Under the pieces are notes generated by a model. That model was not told where the DNA came from. It was given only the letters and a program-made list of their open reading frames with translations, and searched no databases. The position numbers were made by a program, and so were the translations under genes. A stretch of 64,000 nucleotides of DNA from Prolixibacteraceae bacterium (lineage in GTDB: Bacteria > Bacteroidota > Bacteroidia > Bacteroidales > Prolixibacteraceae). Within the stretch, counting starts at the first letter, position 1. Each line of letters starts with the position of its first letter. The stretch lies in contig JANQHI010000052.1 in the NCBI GenBank assembly GCA_028282705.1, forward strand, positions 124,001 to 188,000, written 5' to 3'. Below, piece after piece: positions 53,292-61,029 of this stretch.

Positions 53292-53531
53292 ATGGCTCTT
53301 GAAAAGAGTTCGGCTTTTTGTGATTGTGCGAAAAATGAAGATGAGATTCTTCAAAAAACACTAAAAGTCGTCAATAAACCATATAAAGACACATATGTTC
53401 CAGGAATTAATATTCAGGGAAAATACTTGAATGTCTACGGATTCAACACGGGAGATGAGGTATTTGTACAGGTTGGAGAAAATAAAATCCTTATAGAAAA
53501 GGTATTGGATTCAGAACTTGGTCTGGATTAA
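53292..53531 (+). CDS. SymE-like small protein
   Basis: With ATG 53292 this gives 79 residues. The C-terminal half (VPGINIQGKYLNVYGFNTG, DEVFVQVGENKILIEKV) is a swapped-hairpin AbrB-like fold as in SymE-type toxins, whose E. coli member is an SOS-induced RNA-acting or nucleoid-condensing toxin. The N-terminal part has two cysteines (FCDCAKNE). The stop overlaps the last codon of the converging DUF7222 gene by 4 bp. In this phylum such genes are often on mobile elements. Confidence 0.72.
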   Translation: MALEKSSAFCDCAKNEDEILQKTLKVVNKPYKDTYVPGINIQGKYLNVYGFNTGDEVFVQVGENKILIEKVLDSELGLD

Positions 53532-53905
53532 ATCACCAGACCAAGTTCATCAGCAAGTTGTCTTGCAGTTTCTTCAAAACCAAACCACGCAAGCGTATTT
53601 TTTAAGTCATTTTTGATTTGTAAAGGTTCTCCAACAGAATCTTCCCAATCATTGCGGAGTTCTTCGATCTCATCGTAATACTTATCAAAGAATTGATGTG
53701 TGTTTGTGTAATAAATTAAAGAACCAACCATGCCAGATATGCATCCAAATTGGAGCAAATCACTAAAGAATGTAGCAATTCCTGAGCATTCTGAATATTG
53801 TAATGCTTCATTTGCAACTTCTGTTCGCAAAGAATTAGGTTCTTGCTCGACAATGTTTTGCAATTTACGGATAAGGGAAGCGTTACCAGTTTGTGTTTTC
53901 ATCAT
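53528..53905 (-). CDS. DUF7222-like protein
   Basis: A 125-residue protein with RTEVANEALQYSECSGIATF, FSDLLQFGCISGMVGSLIYY, and an acidic C-terminal helix region ending ARQLADELGLVI. It resembles proteins annotated as DUF7222 in Bacteroidota mobile elements, of unknown function. A mildly hydrophobic segment near residue 50 is too polar to be a certain membrane span. It converges on and overlaps the SymE-like gene by 4 bp; an antisense or toxin-antitoxin link is possible but not shown. Confidence 0.6.
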   Translation of the reverse strand: MMKTQTGNASLIRKLQNIVEQEPNSLRTEVANEALQYSECSGIATFFSDLLQFGCISGMVGSLIYYTNTHQFFDKYYDEIEELRNDWEDSVGEPLQIKNDLKNTLAWFGFEETARQLADELGLVI

Positions 53906-54113
53906 TTTGAAATTGGTTAAAAATTAAAAACACTTCTTCCCTGCCCGAAACACAGAGGATAAAATCAAGGAGGAATCCGTAGGAGCATTCCTTTATTTTT
54001 CCTTACTTAGGGCAAACTTTGTGGTTTTTATTTTGACCAATTTAAATGAAATAGGCAGACAAAGGAAACATGAATGAATTCTGCAAATTAGATGTACAGA
54101 GAGGCTACTTTAG

Positions 54114-56006
54114 CTAGTCTATTTTATGAACATTTGCTTTCCCAAACCATTCTAAAGCTTTTTCAAGTACTGCAGCACTTGGTTCGTGAAAAAAAACGGT
54201 CAGGTTTTCAATTGCTCTAGTACAGCACACATAAAATATCTTTTGTGATCGGACAAACACTTTTGCTTTGTCAGTTCGGTTCGTAAATAAAAAATCAAAA
54301 TTATAATTGTTCCACTTACCGTTATCTAAAATTACAAACACGTTTTTAAATTCAGTCCCTTTTACTTTGTGTTGAGTTGAAAAGGGTGTAAATCCTTCCA
54401 AATAGTTATATAAATTTTGAAATTCCCCATATACAACTGATTTAACTCTGCTGTACAGATATGCATTTTTCTCAACAAAACCATTAAATCTGTCATCTTT
54501 GATGCATAGTCCAGATTCGTTTGCAAAATCAACTACTTCTTCAATTGTATTTTCAGACATTCCTTCTATCTGTTCAATTAATGCTTTTATCTCTCTTTTC
54601 CTTTCAATCGAAGTAATTTCAAACTCCGTCTTTCGAATAAACTCATTATACCTTTTTTCTTTATATAAATGGATTGTGTTTTGAATCTTAAAAAGATGTT
54701 TTATAAGATTGTCTCTTTTTGATCCTTTCTTGCTTTCCTCATCTGCATCTTGTTTTTTATCGTCAATCAAGGAATCTTTTGAAAGATAAATTTTGCGAAC
54801 TTCAGAAAATGGTAAATCCTTTAATCTGTTATAAAGCTCTTGGTTTTGAGGATTTTCTAATAAAATATCTAATTTATTTTGTCGTTGCCTATTCAATAAC
54901 GGTACTGATTGGGCAACTATTTCAAATGAACTAGCTTCATCAATTTCTAATCCTTTGTCCTTAATTTTTTTTAATAAATCCTTTTTAAAAGAGATGATAG
55001 GATCTTTATCATATATCGCCATCAATTGAGGAAATCCAGCTTTAGGAGCAATAAGATTATGTGTTAGATTGAGTTCTTTAGTCTCTTTTGAATTCTCAAA
55101 ATCCCAATCTTTGAAATATTCGGTATTACGAATAACATTTAAGTCATTATTGGTTGAATATAAAAATTTGATTTTCCCTTGCTGAACAACTCCCTCATTC
55201 ATGTTTGGAGCACTTTCGTCAACCGATGGTTCTTGTTGTAATCCATCTGTCCGCAGTTGATTTGCAAGCCCAATAACCAGTTCTGGATTTCGTCGATTTT
55301 GTGTTTTCTGAACCTCATGTACATCCCCCTGTTCAAGGTATTTGTTCAAATCCCCAATTCCGTCATCATAAATTGATTGCATTGCATCACCAAAGAATCC
55401 AATAATATTTTTCTTCTGGCTTTGTTTAAAGTGATCTAGAAATATTTCTACCACCAAGGGATTAGTATCTTGATACTCATCAATAAAAATATACTCGTAC
55501 TTATCTTTAAGGATATCGCTTAACTGAGGATATTCTCTGAACATATGGTTTGCTAATTCCAAAACTTCATCATGTGAGATAACACCTTCTCTGATTCGCA
55601 GATATTCCTTGTATTGAATCCCATCCTCAAGCAAATCAAAGTAGGAATTATCAACAGGATATTCTTCAGGATTCTTAATTAAAGATTCCTCAGCATTTAT
55701 GAGGCTGATTAATACTTTCTTAAGTTCGTTCTGGAAGGATTTAATTCTATTCCATAAAAAATCATGGATTGTTGATACCGTAAGATTATCGTGATTAACA
55801 CGTTCTTCGATTTCTCGTACGGCTGCATTTGTATAAGTCATACATGCAACTCTAGACGTTGGATTGTTCTCAATAGCCTTTTTTATTACTTGAACTAGTG
55901 AATATGTTTTCCCACTTCCTGCTCCACCGCTCAATAAAAAGTTATCTCCACTTTCAATGTGCTCAAATATTTTAACAACTTCCGGTTCTATGATTGTTTC
56001 AGCCAT
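54114..56006 (-). CDS. UvrD/Rep-type helicase of a Gabija-like pair
   Basis: A 630-residue superfamily 1A helicase: Walker A SGGAGSGKTYS (about 26-36), motif Ia CMTYTNAAVREIEERV, Walker B YIFIDEYQDTNP, GFFGDAMQSIY, and C-terminal STQHKVKGTEFKNVFVIL and YVCCTRAIENLTVFFH. Its start overlaps by 19 bp the end of an OLD-family nuclease gene. A class 2 OLD nuclease followed by a UvrD-like helicase is the Gabija anti-phage layout (GajA-GajB). It is longer than typical GajB (about 500 residues), with an inserted helical region near 330-470. Confidence 0.82.
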   Translation of the reverse strand: MAETIIEPEVVKIFEHIESGDNFLLSGGAGSGKTYSLVQVIKKAIENNPTSRVACMTYTNAAVREIEERVNHDNLTVSTIHDFLWNRIKSFQNELKKVLISLINAEESLIKNPEEYPVDNSYFDLLEDGIQYKEYLRIREGVISHDEVLELANHMFREYPQLSDILKDKYEYIFIDEYQDTNPLVVEIFLDHFKQSQKKNIIGFFGDAMQSIYDDGIGDLNKYLEQGDVHEVQKTQNRRNPELVIGLANQLRTDGLQQEPSVDESAPNMNEGVVQQGKIKFLYSTNNDLNVIRNTEYFKDWDFENSKETKELNLTHNLIAPKAGFPQLMAIYDKDPIISFKKDLLKKIKDKGLEIDEASSFEIVAQSVPLLNRQRQNKLDILLENPQNQELYNRLKDLPFSEVRKIYLSKDSLIDDKKQDADEESKKGSKRDNLIKHLFKIQNTIHLYKEKRYNEFIRKTEFEITSIERKREIKALIEQIEGMSENTIEEVVDFANESGLCIKDDRFNGFVEKNAYLYSRVKSVVYGEFQNLYNYLEGFTPFSTQHKVKGTEFKNVFVILDNGKWNNYNFDFLFTNRTDKAKVFVRSQKIFYVCCTRAIENLTVFFHEPSAAVLEKALEWFGKANVHKID

Positions 56007-58141
56007 GCTAATCCTTCTTTAATGTACAGGGGTGTTTCCCAATTACTAAATTCGTTCCCGTTTTCATTAGTTTCACTTATTAGCAGGATTTCCATAGCAA
56101 ACGATGGTTTTTTTCCAACACATTTTTCAGCAAGTGAATAAGCATCATTTTGACCATCATCAAAATTCTTTTTGTTTTTCAAACTACTGAATAAATCTTT
56201 ATTATTGGTAATAAGTGGTCGGTTTAAATGAAAAAAAGCATCTTCAAAACTGCTGGCATAATAACTCAAGTTATCAGAGTTCAATTCTGGGACTTGATAA
56301 ACAACCAAAACATTCCCATGCTCAGAATTAATCCATTTCTTTGTATCAGCTTTTTTAATAAGCGTTTTTCCAATTAAAGTTTTGTCTTTAAAATTACTCA
56401 AGTCACTCTCCCCAAAAAAGAACTTTAATGATGCATTTGTTGTAAAACTTGCATCTGGATCTTCTACTCGACATTTTTCAGTAACTTCAACATGATGTCC
56501 ATCTTTGTCTTTTATCACTTTCTTTGCAGAATCTATATCTGTAACAACCAGTGACTTTACTCCAATAAAATCAATGAACTTTTCAAATATGTGAGAATAT
56601 GCACCTACCTCAACAATTGAGATATTTTGTGAGAGCAATGGTGTTTCTTCACTTCCCTCAGATTTGTCTACTTGATCAAGCTTCTTCATCATTGCAGGCA
56701 ATAATATTCTTTCTGTATCGCCTTCAATAAAGATTGCTTTATCGGCAAAAAATAGTTCTGCTCTGTGTAAGGTCAGATATTGTTTCAGAAATTTAAAATT
56801 CTTTTCTTCCTCATCCCCATATTCCCTTTCCAAGTCTTTCAAGTTTTTTGCAATTACTTCTTTTTTGCCTTTTTTGTAGAAGTATTTAATATCATTGAAA
56901 GTACTTTCGGCAGTAATATGAGACGAATGTGTCGAAATAATTGTTTGAAGATTAAATTCTGTACCATCTTCTCCATCACTGGCTTTCTTCAAAATGTCTT
57001 TAATATTATTAATAAAGATGTATTGCATCTGTGGATGTGTATGAGCTTCTGGCTCTTCAATAAAAAGTAAATTTATGTCAGCAGGTTTTTCGTGTTCTTT
57101 ATTATCCTTTCTGAACTCTCCTATTAGAACTTCTATTTCAAAAATCATACTAATTAAGTTGAGGTAACCCAGTCCATTATAGGTTTCGGGTAACGAAAAG
57201 TCTTCGTGATGGTCATACATTACAGTTGTATTTCCTTTTAATAATTCCTTGGTTTGTAGGGTAGAAACAATATTAATATTTGAATCGCCCTTTTGAATAC
57301 CTCCGAATTGTTCAACTTTATCTGTGATTGTTTTAAACAGTCTTCTATAAATTCCATCCAAATATTTGTCTGTCTTGCTTAATTGTCCCTTAAATTCTTT
57401 AATCTCAGGGGAATTTTTCTCTGTTTCTTCTTTTTTCTCATAGTATTTAGATGATAATGATGACAGGGTTTCATCTGAATCTTTGTTTGACACTTCTCTT
57501 TTTGCACTAATCAACTTAAAATTCAGAATTTTATCAAGTTTAATGTTTTCTTTACCTAAATCAATATATTCTAAATCTAATTCCTTTTCAGAAGTGAGAT
57601 CATAAGCAAGCGATTTCTTGGCTATTAGAAAATACTCTGCATGATTTTTCCTAAGAAAATCATTGAACATTTTTTGTTCTGTAACTTCTTCTTGTCCATT
57701 CTCTTCAATTTCTTTTATCTTAAAGTTCCTGTAATCAATAATGAGTTTTCTAAAACCATCTTCAGGTAAGTAATATTCGAATGATAGAACAATAAAATTA
57801 TTGCTTGGGTCTAAATCCATCATCACCTCACTTATATTGGCAAGATTGTCAGCTTCATCATATTTAATGAAAAGCTTTAAAGAAATGCCTAAATAGGGCA
57901 ATACCGTTTCACCACTTGAACTAATTAACAATTCTTTTAGTTGCTTTTGGAAGTCAATATTAAAATCGTCAAAGCTGAAAGATTTTGGAGTAGGATTATT
58001 TAAAAACTTTTGCAGAATAGAAAGTAACGATGTTTTACCACTATTATTCTTTCCAATAACTAGGGATAGCTCCTTTTCTAAATCAAGCTCAAATGCTTTT
58101 AGCAACCTGTAATTTTGAATTTTAAATTTTGTGATTTTCAT
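55988..58141 (-). CDS. OLD-family ATPase/TOPRIM nuclease of a Gabija-like pair
   Basis: A 717-residue protein. The N-terminal ABC-type ATPase has Walker A VIGKNNSGKTSLL (about 28-40) and Walker B NLLFIEEPEAHTHPQMQ with the following QTIISTHSSHI. The C-terminal TOPRIM domain has AIFIEGDTERILLPAMM (metal-binding Glu) and SLVVTDIDSAKK (DxD). It fits class 2 OLD nucleases, which pair with a UvrD helicase as in Gabija, a nucleotide-sensing DNA nicking anti-phage system. Longer than GajA (about 580 residues); the extra part is in the ATPase middle (EEKNFKFLKQYL region and before). Confidence 0.85.
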   Translation of the reverse strand: MKITKFKIQNYRLLKAFELDLEKELSLVIGKNNSGKTSLLSILQKFLNNPTPKSFSFDDFNIDFQKQLKELLISSSGETVLPYLGISLKLFIKYDEADNLANISEVMMDLDPSNNFIVLSFEYYLPEDGFRKLIIDYRNFKIKEIEENGQEEVTEQKMFNDFLRKNHAEYFLIAKKSLAYDLTSEKELDLEYIDLGKENIKLDKILNFKLISAKREVSNKDSDETLSSLSSKYYEKKEETEKNSPEIKEFKGQLSKTDKYLDGIYRRLFKTITDKVEQFGGIQKGDSNINIVSTLQTKELLKGNTTVMYDHHEDFSLPETYNGLGYLNLISMIFEIEVLIGEFRKDNKEHEKPADINLLFIEEPEAHTHPQMQYIFINNIKDILKKASDGEDGTEFNLQTIISTHSSHITAESTFNDIKYFYKKGKKEVIAKNLKDLEREYGDEEEKNFKFLKQYLTLHRAELFFADKAIFIEGDTERILLPAMMKKLDQVDKSEGSEETPLLSQNISIVEVGAYSHIFEKFIDFIGVKSLVVTDIDSAKKVIKDKDGHHVEVTEKCRVEDPDASFTTNASLKFFFGESDLSNFKDKTLIGKTLIKKADTKKWINSEHGNVLVVYQVPELNSDNLSYYASSFEDAFFHLNRPLITNNKDLFSSLKNKKNFDDGQNDAYSLAEKCVGKKPSFAMEILLISETNENGNEFSNWETPLYIKEGLAWLKQS

Positions 58142-58336
58142 TTTTTATAGAAAGCAAGTATGCTTGGATTTTATAACATTAATAATACAGTAGAATTTTT
58201 TTTATACTACTTTTCTAGTTAACAAAGAGTATAAATTTAGTGAATTTATCAATAAATCCTCTCCCAAAAAACATTTCCTTAATTGACAGCAGTATGATAT
58301 AAACCAAACCTCAAAATTTTCATCCCCATCAAACAC

Positions 58337-59224
58337 ATGCTTATCTCAGACCTTCTGAGGCAATTTAAACGTTATTGCCTTATTGAACGAGGTATGACCC
58401 CTCGTAACTATTCCAGTATTGTAAGAAGCCTAAATATGCTCATTACTTATGCTAAAACGGAGAATGTAAAAAAGTTGAATGAAGGTGTTATTCGGGAATT
58501 TCTTTTGGACATGAGCCAACAAAGGGCATGGGCTCCAAAAACGTATAGGATATATCTGCAAAATTTTTCCAGCTTTTTCAAGTGGTGTGTGAGGATTAGG
58601 GCTATTGAAAAAAATCCGTGCGAGAAGATTGAGAAACCTAGAATTCCCAAAAGACTACCAAGATGTTTATCAAAAGAACAAACCCTCGCTATCCTTTCGG
58701 CTGCCTCATGGCATCCATGGCGTTACAGTTATGAAAAAGCACGCAATGAATCCATTATCACCATGTTTGTTTATACAGGTTTACGCTTACAAGAATTACT
58801 AAATCTTAGAATCCCAGATGTAAACATTGATACTCATGAAATTTTTGTAAGGGAAGGAAAAGGGAAAAAAGATCGGATCGTGCCAATTCATCCTCGGTTG
58901 GCAACTGTTTTAAGAGTGTATGAACAAGAACGGGATAAAAGAAAAAAATTCTCCACCTGGTATTTTACAGGTATCCATTCCGATAAACCTCTGAATGCAA
59001 AAAACACCAGGGAGATTTGCCGTAAGGTAGGGGTTACTTCCGGTGTTAAATTTACTCCCCACATGTTGAGGCATACATTTGCCCGTCTTTCCGTAGATGC
59101 TGACCTCAACCTTTATAAGCTTAAAGAAATCATGGGGCATAGCAGTGTAAGTACCACTCAAATATATTTATCCGTGTCAAAGGAAGGAATAAAAAGAAGT
59201 TTTAACAGCTTAAATCTGATTTAA
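58337..59224 (+). CDS. XerC/D-like tyrosine recombinase
   Basis: A 295-residue recombinase with an N-terminal SAM-like domain (LRQFKRYCLIERGMTPRNYS, FSSFFKWCVRIRAIEKNPC) and catalytic residues in FVYTGLRLQELLNL (Arg), HMLRHTFARLS (His-x-x-Arg), MGHSSVSTTQIYL (His, Tyr). It lacks an arm-binding domain, unlike the integrase at the left end. The 3' end overlaps by 4 bp that of a second recombinase on the other strand. It may move a nested element or act jointly with its neighbour. Confidence 0.88.
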   Translation: MLISDLLRQFKRYCLIERGMTPRNYSSIVRSLNMLITYAKTENVKKLNEGVIREFLLDMSQQRAWAPKTYRIYLQNFSSFFKWCVRIRAIEKNPCEKIEKPRIPKRLPRCLSKEQTLAILSAASWHPWRYSYEKARNESIITMFVYTGLRLQELLNLRIPDVNIDTHEIFVREGKGKKDRIVPIHPRLATVLRVYEQERDKRKKFSTWYFTGIHSDKPLNAKNTREICRKVGVTSGVKFTPHMLRHTFARLSVDADLNLYKLKEIMGHSSVSTTQIYLSVSKEGIKRSFNSLNLI

Positions 59225-60120
59225 AAGGTTAATGGATGCTTTCCAATCTGTTCCTGCAAATGTGCCTTTGATGCTGCCAAATATATCGTTGTTGTTTTAA
59301 TATCAGAATGCCCCAACATCCTTGAAAGGGCATATAAATTACATCCACCTTCCAACATTAAAGTAGCAAAAGTGTGGCGGAGTAAATGAGGATGAAAATC
59401 AATTTTACTTTTATCCCTAATCTTTGTAATCAACCTCTTTATAACACTATCTCCCATTCTGGAATCCTGCCTCATTGCAGTAAAAAAATATGGGCAATGT
59501 TTTTTCAACCTTTTCCGATCTTTCAAATACTCCTCTAAAATGATAATCAAATTGTTGTGCAAGGGCAGAATCCTGTCCTTATCCCCTTTACCATTAAATA
59601 CAAACAACGTTTTGTTTTCTAAATTTATATCCTGCATTCTTAGGTTCCTAAGCTCTTCCTTCCGAATTCCTGTATAAATAAAGGTTGCAATTATAGCAAC
59701 CGCCCTTGTTCTTTCAAATTTGTAGTCATAAGAAAAATTTTTTGTCCAATCCAGCAATAGCATTGCTTCTTCTTTCGTAAGATTTTTAGGGATTCTGATA
59801 GGAAGTTTTGGCTTGGGGATATCCTTTATGCAGTTTTCTTGAATAAGATTCTCCCTTACACACCAATCAAGGAACAGGCTTACTGCCTGTAATCTTGTTT
59901 TGACTGTTTTGGCAGACCAGTTAAATTCCAATTTACCTTTAAGAATCCAATCTTCAACTACTATCCTATTTACTTGGTTGATAGATTCAACATTAGAAAA
60001 CTTTATGAACGACCTAAATTCACTTTTCAGCCATTTAATAGTTGCTTTGGTGTTTCCTTTAAAAGCTTCAGAATATTGGCAGAACCGATGGTGTAAAATT
60101 TCAATTTCGCTCATAGTCAA
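59221..60120 (-). CDS. XerC/D-like tyrosine recombinase next to a tRNA-Pro attachment-like site
   Basis: A 299-residue recombinase with a SAM-like N-terminal domain and catalytic residues in FIYTGIRKEELRNL (Arg), HLLRHTFATLML (His-x-x-Arg), LGHSDIKTTTIYL (His, Tyr). It shares about a third of its residues by eye with the converging recombinase. Its 5' end overlaps a 15-bp repeat (60117-60131) and lies 90 bp from a tRNA-Pro 3' fragment, suggesting that it integrates DNA at tRNA-Pro. Start ATG 60120 is well placed; an alternative at 60114 is possible. Confidence 0.88.
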   Translation of the reverse strand: MTMSEIEILHHRFCQYSEAFKGNTKATIKWLKSEFRSFIKFSNVESINQVNRIVVEDWILKGKLEFNWSAKTVKTRLQAVSLFLDWCVRENLIQENCIKDIPKPKLPIRIPKNLTKEEAMLLLDWTKNFSYDYKFERTRAVAIIATFIYTGIRKEELRNLRMQDINLENKTLFVFNGKGDKDRILPLHNNLIIILEEYLKDRKRLKKHCPYFFTAMRQDSRMGDSVIKRLITKIRDKSKIDFHPHLLRHTFATLMLEGGCNLYALSRMLGHSDIKTTTIYLAASKAHLQEQIGKHPLTF

Positions 60121-60347
60121 TGACCTTATGGTTTTGCCATGGTGTCATTGAAGCTAGCTTTTCTGCAATTCTGAATCCATTTATCACGCTCTGCAAGTGG
60201 GTTAATGGTCGGGGTGAGAGGACTTGAACCTCCGACCTCACGGTCCCAAAGCGGACGGACTTTTCAAAACAATAGTTTTCCCTTTTCACCAACTGCTTAA
60301 ATGCTCATTTTGAGAAATACCAGAGTTAAAACTCAATGACCTTATGG
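60117..60347. other. attP-like region: tRNA-Pro 3' fragment between two arm-like repeats
   Basis: TCAATGACCTTATGG occurs at 60117-60131 and at 60333-60347 in the same orientation. Between them, 60207-60251 on the minus strand carries the 3' part of a tRNA-Pro (TGG anticodon, T arm, acceptor 3' strand CACCCCG, A73 and CCA). The 5' half of the tRNA is absent; the DNA upstream cannot form its anticodon stem. A core flanked by arm sites on both sides is what an unrecombined attP looks like. Confidence 0.6.
60207..60251 (-). repeat. tRNA-Pro(TGG) 3' fragment
   Basis: Minus strand: TTTGGGA anticodon loop, CCGTG, AGGTC variable, GGAGG-TTCAAGT-CCTCT T arm, CACCCCG, A, CCA. No D arm or acceptor 5' strand is present, so this is not a functional gene but an attachment-site core or a remnant of an earlier integration. 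Confidence 0.8.
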
Positions 60348-60456
60348 CTAGTTGAATTATAAGGCTGAAATTGATCCAGTCAAGCCAATTTTTGCAAAAT
60401 ATTTCTTGAAATAGGGAGTTTCCTGTAAAAGTTTGCCTTGGTTAATACCCTCTCCC

Positions 60457-60488
60457 CCAGATGCGCCAATGTGCGTCTGGGATTTTTT
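60457..60488 (+). terminator. strong hairpin with T-tract
   Basis: CCAGATGCGC (60457-60466) pairs with GTGCGTCTGG (60471-60480) around a 4-nt loop with two G-U pairs, followed by six Ts. No plus-strand gene ends just before it, so it may insulate the small downstream gene or terminate a transcript from the attP-like region. Confidence 0.65.
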
Positions 60489-60503
60489 AATACCCATTTT
60501 TAC

Positions 60504-60722
60504 ATGGAAAAACAAAAACACATACAATTACATCAAACCCTCATTGCCGAAGAAACGGAGCTTGGAGAGGGTTTATGCCTCCCTTTGGAGAATCTTTCTC
60601 CACCGATCATTCAGCTACTACGTAGGAGTTATAAAGAAAATCCAGACTGTATGAGCGGAGATATTGAGTTTTTGTTTCAGTTTGATGGAAAAGGTGTTTC
60701 GATTGATGATTATTGGTACTGA
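60504..60722 (+). CDS. small hypothetical protein
   Basis: With ATG 60504 this gives 72 acidic residues (ETELGEGLCLPLENLSPPI, LRRSYKENPDCMSGDIEFLF, ending DDYWY). The start lies 15 bp after a hairpin with a T-tract. I do not recognise the family. It is the last gene of the element before the arm-site repeat and tRNA-Leu; its place is typical of excisionase or immunity genes, but nothing in the sequence shows such a role. Confidence 0.4.
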   Translation: MEKQKHIQLHQTLIAEETELGEGLCLPLENLSPPIIQLLRRSYKENPDCMSGDIEFLFQFDGKGVSIDDYWY

Positions 60723-60808
60723 AAAACTAAGTAAAACTGCTCCTATCCTACTAAATAGATTCAAATTATAAAAGATTGAATTCCTAAAATTACTAATGCG
60801 AGCAAATC

Positions 60809-60836
60809 TCAATTTGTTGTACCTATGTTGTACCTA
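60809..60836 (+). repeat. right integrase arm-site repeat
   Basis: Identical over 28 bp to 28351-28378, including two tandem GTTGTACCTA units, and in the same orientation. It lies 36 bp inside attR. A perfect match at both ends of the element points to integrase arm binding sites. Confidence 0.75.
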
Positions 60837-60842
60837 AACAAA

Positions 60843-60868
60843 ACAGCCGACCTTTTCAGATCGGCTGT
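60843..60868 (-). terminator. element-supplied terminator of tRNA-Leu
   Basis: On the minus strand ACAGCCGA/TCGGCTGT (60861-60868 with 60843-60850), 8 bp with a 10-nt loop, is followed by TTTTGTTT. It starts 9 bp after the tRNA-Leu 3' end and replaces the original terminator now found at the far left end (28168-28193). Confidence 0.8.
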
Positions 60869-60877
60869 AGCCCTTTG

Positions 60878-60961
<84 letters not shown>

Positions 60962-61029
60962 AACTTCCATAAAATTTGGTGTGCAAAACTAATTATTTCA
61001 CCTGAATCGACAAAATATTAATTCAGCTT

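Noticed and set aside
60207..60300. Functional tRNA-Pro
   Set aside because: The 3' half is convincing, but the 5' side of the anticodon stem (TCCGC) does not pair with CCGTG and there is no D arm or acceptor 5' strand.
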